DNA from: Rhodospirillales bacterium
Lineage (GTDB): Bacteria > Pseudomonadota > Alphaproteobacteria > Rhodospirillales > 2-02-FULL-58-16
Direction: 5' to 3'
Assembly: GCA_021775195.1 (NCBI GenBank)
Contig: JAJFIG010000135.1
Coordinates: 1-7,061, forward strand
DNA: 7,061 nt
Part shown: positions 6,171 through 7,061 of the stretch, piece by piece
Position numbering within the stretch: the first letter of the stretch is position 1
Layout: each line of letters begins with the position of its first letter
Program-made: the position numbers and the translations under genes
Notes under the pieces: generated by a model
Database searches by the model: none
What the model was told of the DNA's origin: nothing
What the model saw: only the letters and a program-made list of their open reading frames with translations

Positions 6171-7061
6171 TTACGCGGGCCGGACCCGGACCTTGCATTC
6201 GTTATAGCAGTTGGCGCCCGAAATCGGGCTCGTGTGCCGGTCCATCAGCACGTTGGAGTGGGCTCCCTTGCCCTTGGCCACCGATCCCATGGCCCAGTGG
6301 CCGAAGCCGTGGCCGTGGCGGATGCAGACCGCCCCCGGGACCACCCCCTCCAGCACCTTGGCCTTGATCGTGATGCTGTCCTTGGGCGATTCGACGACCA
6401 CCCGGCTGTCGTCGGTGATGCCGTATTTGGCCGCGTCCACGGTGTTGATCTCGACCCAGTTCTCGCCGACGATTTCCATCAGCAAGGGGTTGTTCTGGGT
6501 CACGATGTTGCAATGCATGCTGAACTTGGAATGGGTCACCTGCAGCGGGTAGTCGTCGTCGGGAATGACGCTGCGCTCGGTATAGACGGGGTAGGGGTCG
6601 TGGCCCTGCTCGGCAAAGGCCGTGGAATAAATCTCGATCTTGCCCGACGGCGTCGGCATGCCCTCGGCGACCCGCCCGTAGCGTATCTCGCCGGCCCAGA
6701 AGCCGGTCTTCTTCAGGTCGTCGAGCGACATGGGCACGTCCTTCATGCACACCTCGCCCCAGTCCTCCCACTTCTCGTAGGGGAAGTACTCGCCCAGCCC
6801 CATCTTGCCGGCGATGCCCTTGACGATGTCGTAAAGGGGCTTCGCTTCGCCCACCGGCGCCACCACCGGCTGGCACAGGATCACCTGCGGCCCCAGCCAC
6901 AGGCCCTGGCGGATTTCCGCCTGCTCGTAGAACGAGGTCTCGGGCAGCACCAGGTCGCATTCCAGCGCCGTCTCGCTCATGTAGATCTCGATGGCGACGC
7001 CGAACTCCAGGGCCCGGAACATCTCGATCATCTTGTTCTTGTCGGGATCGCTCATCACCGG
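6171..7061 (-). CDS. Molybdopterin oxidoreductase catalytic subunit, DMSO reductase superfamily, C-terminal part
   Basis: C-terminal 297 or so residues of a large molybdenum enzyme subunit; the gene continues beyond the right edge and the frame is open there (Pro-Val-Met-Ser-Asp). Numbering from the GTG at 7058: ALECDLVLPETSFYEQ (31-46) is the usual segment where the cofactor domain recognises a redox-site loop, and MPTPSGKIEIYS (134-145) is a family hallmark. The molybdopterin-dinucleotide-binding C-terminal domain runs from about 169, with VTHSKFSMH (174-182), NNPLLMEI (189-196), WVEINTVDAAKYGI (201-214) and RHGHGFGHWAMG (247-258). The end, GANCYNECKVRVRPA, is intact. The N-terminal [4Fe-4S] site, any Tat signal and the metal ligand lie outside the window. 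Polysulfide, thiosulfate or tetrathionate reductase-like and arsenate-type enzymes all share these motifs, so no substrate is assigned. It is co-transcribed with the iron-sulfur subunit 36 bases downstream. Confidence 0.93.
   Translation of the reverse strand, partial: PVMSDPDKNKMIEMFRALEFGVAIEIYMSETALECDLVLPETSFYEQAEIRQGLWLGPQVILCQPVVAPVGEAKPLYDIVKGIAGKMGLGEYFPYEKWEDWGEVCMKDVPMSLDDLKKTGFWAGEIRYGRVAEGMPTPSGKIEIYSTAFAEQGHDPYPVYTERSVIPDDDYPLQVTHSKFSMHCNIVTQNNPLLMEIVGENWVEINTVDAAKYGITDDSRVVVESPKDSITIKAKVLEGVVPGAVCIRHGHGFGHWAMGSVAKGKGAHSNVLMDRHTSPISGANCYNECKVRVRPA

Noticed and set aside
5674..6207. 177-codon + strand frame opposite the iron-sulfur subunit gene
   Set aside because: The opposite strand encodes four full cysteine cluster motifs; this frame shows no motif.

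Overview
The window is GC-rich apart from one AT-rich island. It looks like chromosomal DNA from an alphaproteobacterium, possibly a Rhodospirillales-type environmental organism. That placement is inferred from the gene types and GC-rich codon usage, not from any marker gene. I see five protein genes: one on the + strand, cut at the left edge, and four on the - strand, the rightmost cut at the right edge. I found no RNA genes, insertion sequences, CRISPR arrays or phage genes.

Left part (1-959, +): the 3' portion of mltG, the endolytic murein transglycosylase. It meets the next gene tail to tail, and the two stop codons overlap within four bases.

Centre (956-5188, -): a two-gene unit. The first gene (3968-5188) encodes an exported FecR-domain protein with a basic linker and a tail of six NAGGLGGG repeats followed by Gly/Asn-rich sequence. 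The second (956-3883) encodes a 975-residue membrane receptor of CHASE2, three membrane helices, PAS, GGDEF and EAL. The motifs for both making and degrading cyclic di-GMP appear intact. An 84-base gap between them holds a perfect 12-bp hairpin. The likely logic is that an envelope FecR-type protein and a periplasmic CHASE2 sensor act together to set a cyclic di-GMP output. This is inference from domain content and adjacency.

Spacer (5189-5564): 376 bases with no gene. A roughly 130-bp AT-rich island (105 of 120 bases A/T between 5281 and 5400) lies upstream of a weak sigma-70-like promoter for the FecR gene. The remaining GC-rich part holds only short imperfect palindromes and no convincing U-tailed terminator.

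Right part (5565-7061, -): the end of an operon for a molybdopterin oxidoreductase of the DMSO reductase superfamily. It consists of the C-terminal third or so of the catalytic subunit and then an iron-sulfur electron-transfer subunit with 16 cysteines for four [4Fe-4S] clusters. No membrane-anchor subunit follows, so the electron partner and the substrate cannot be named from this window.
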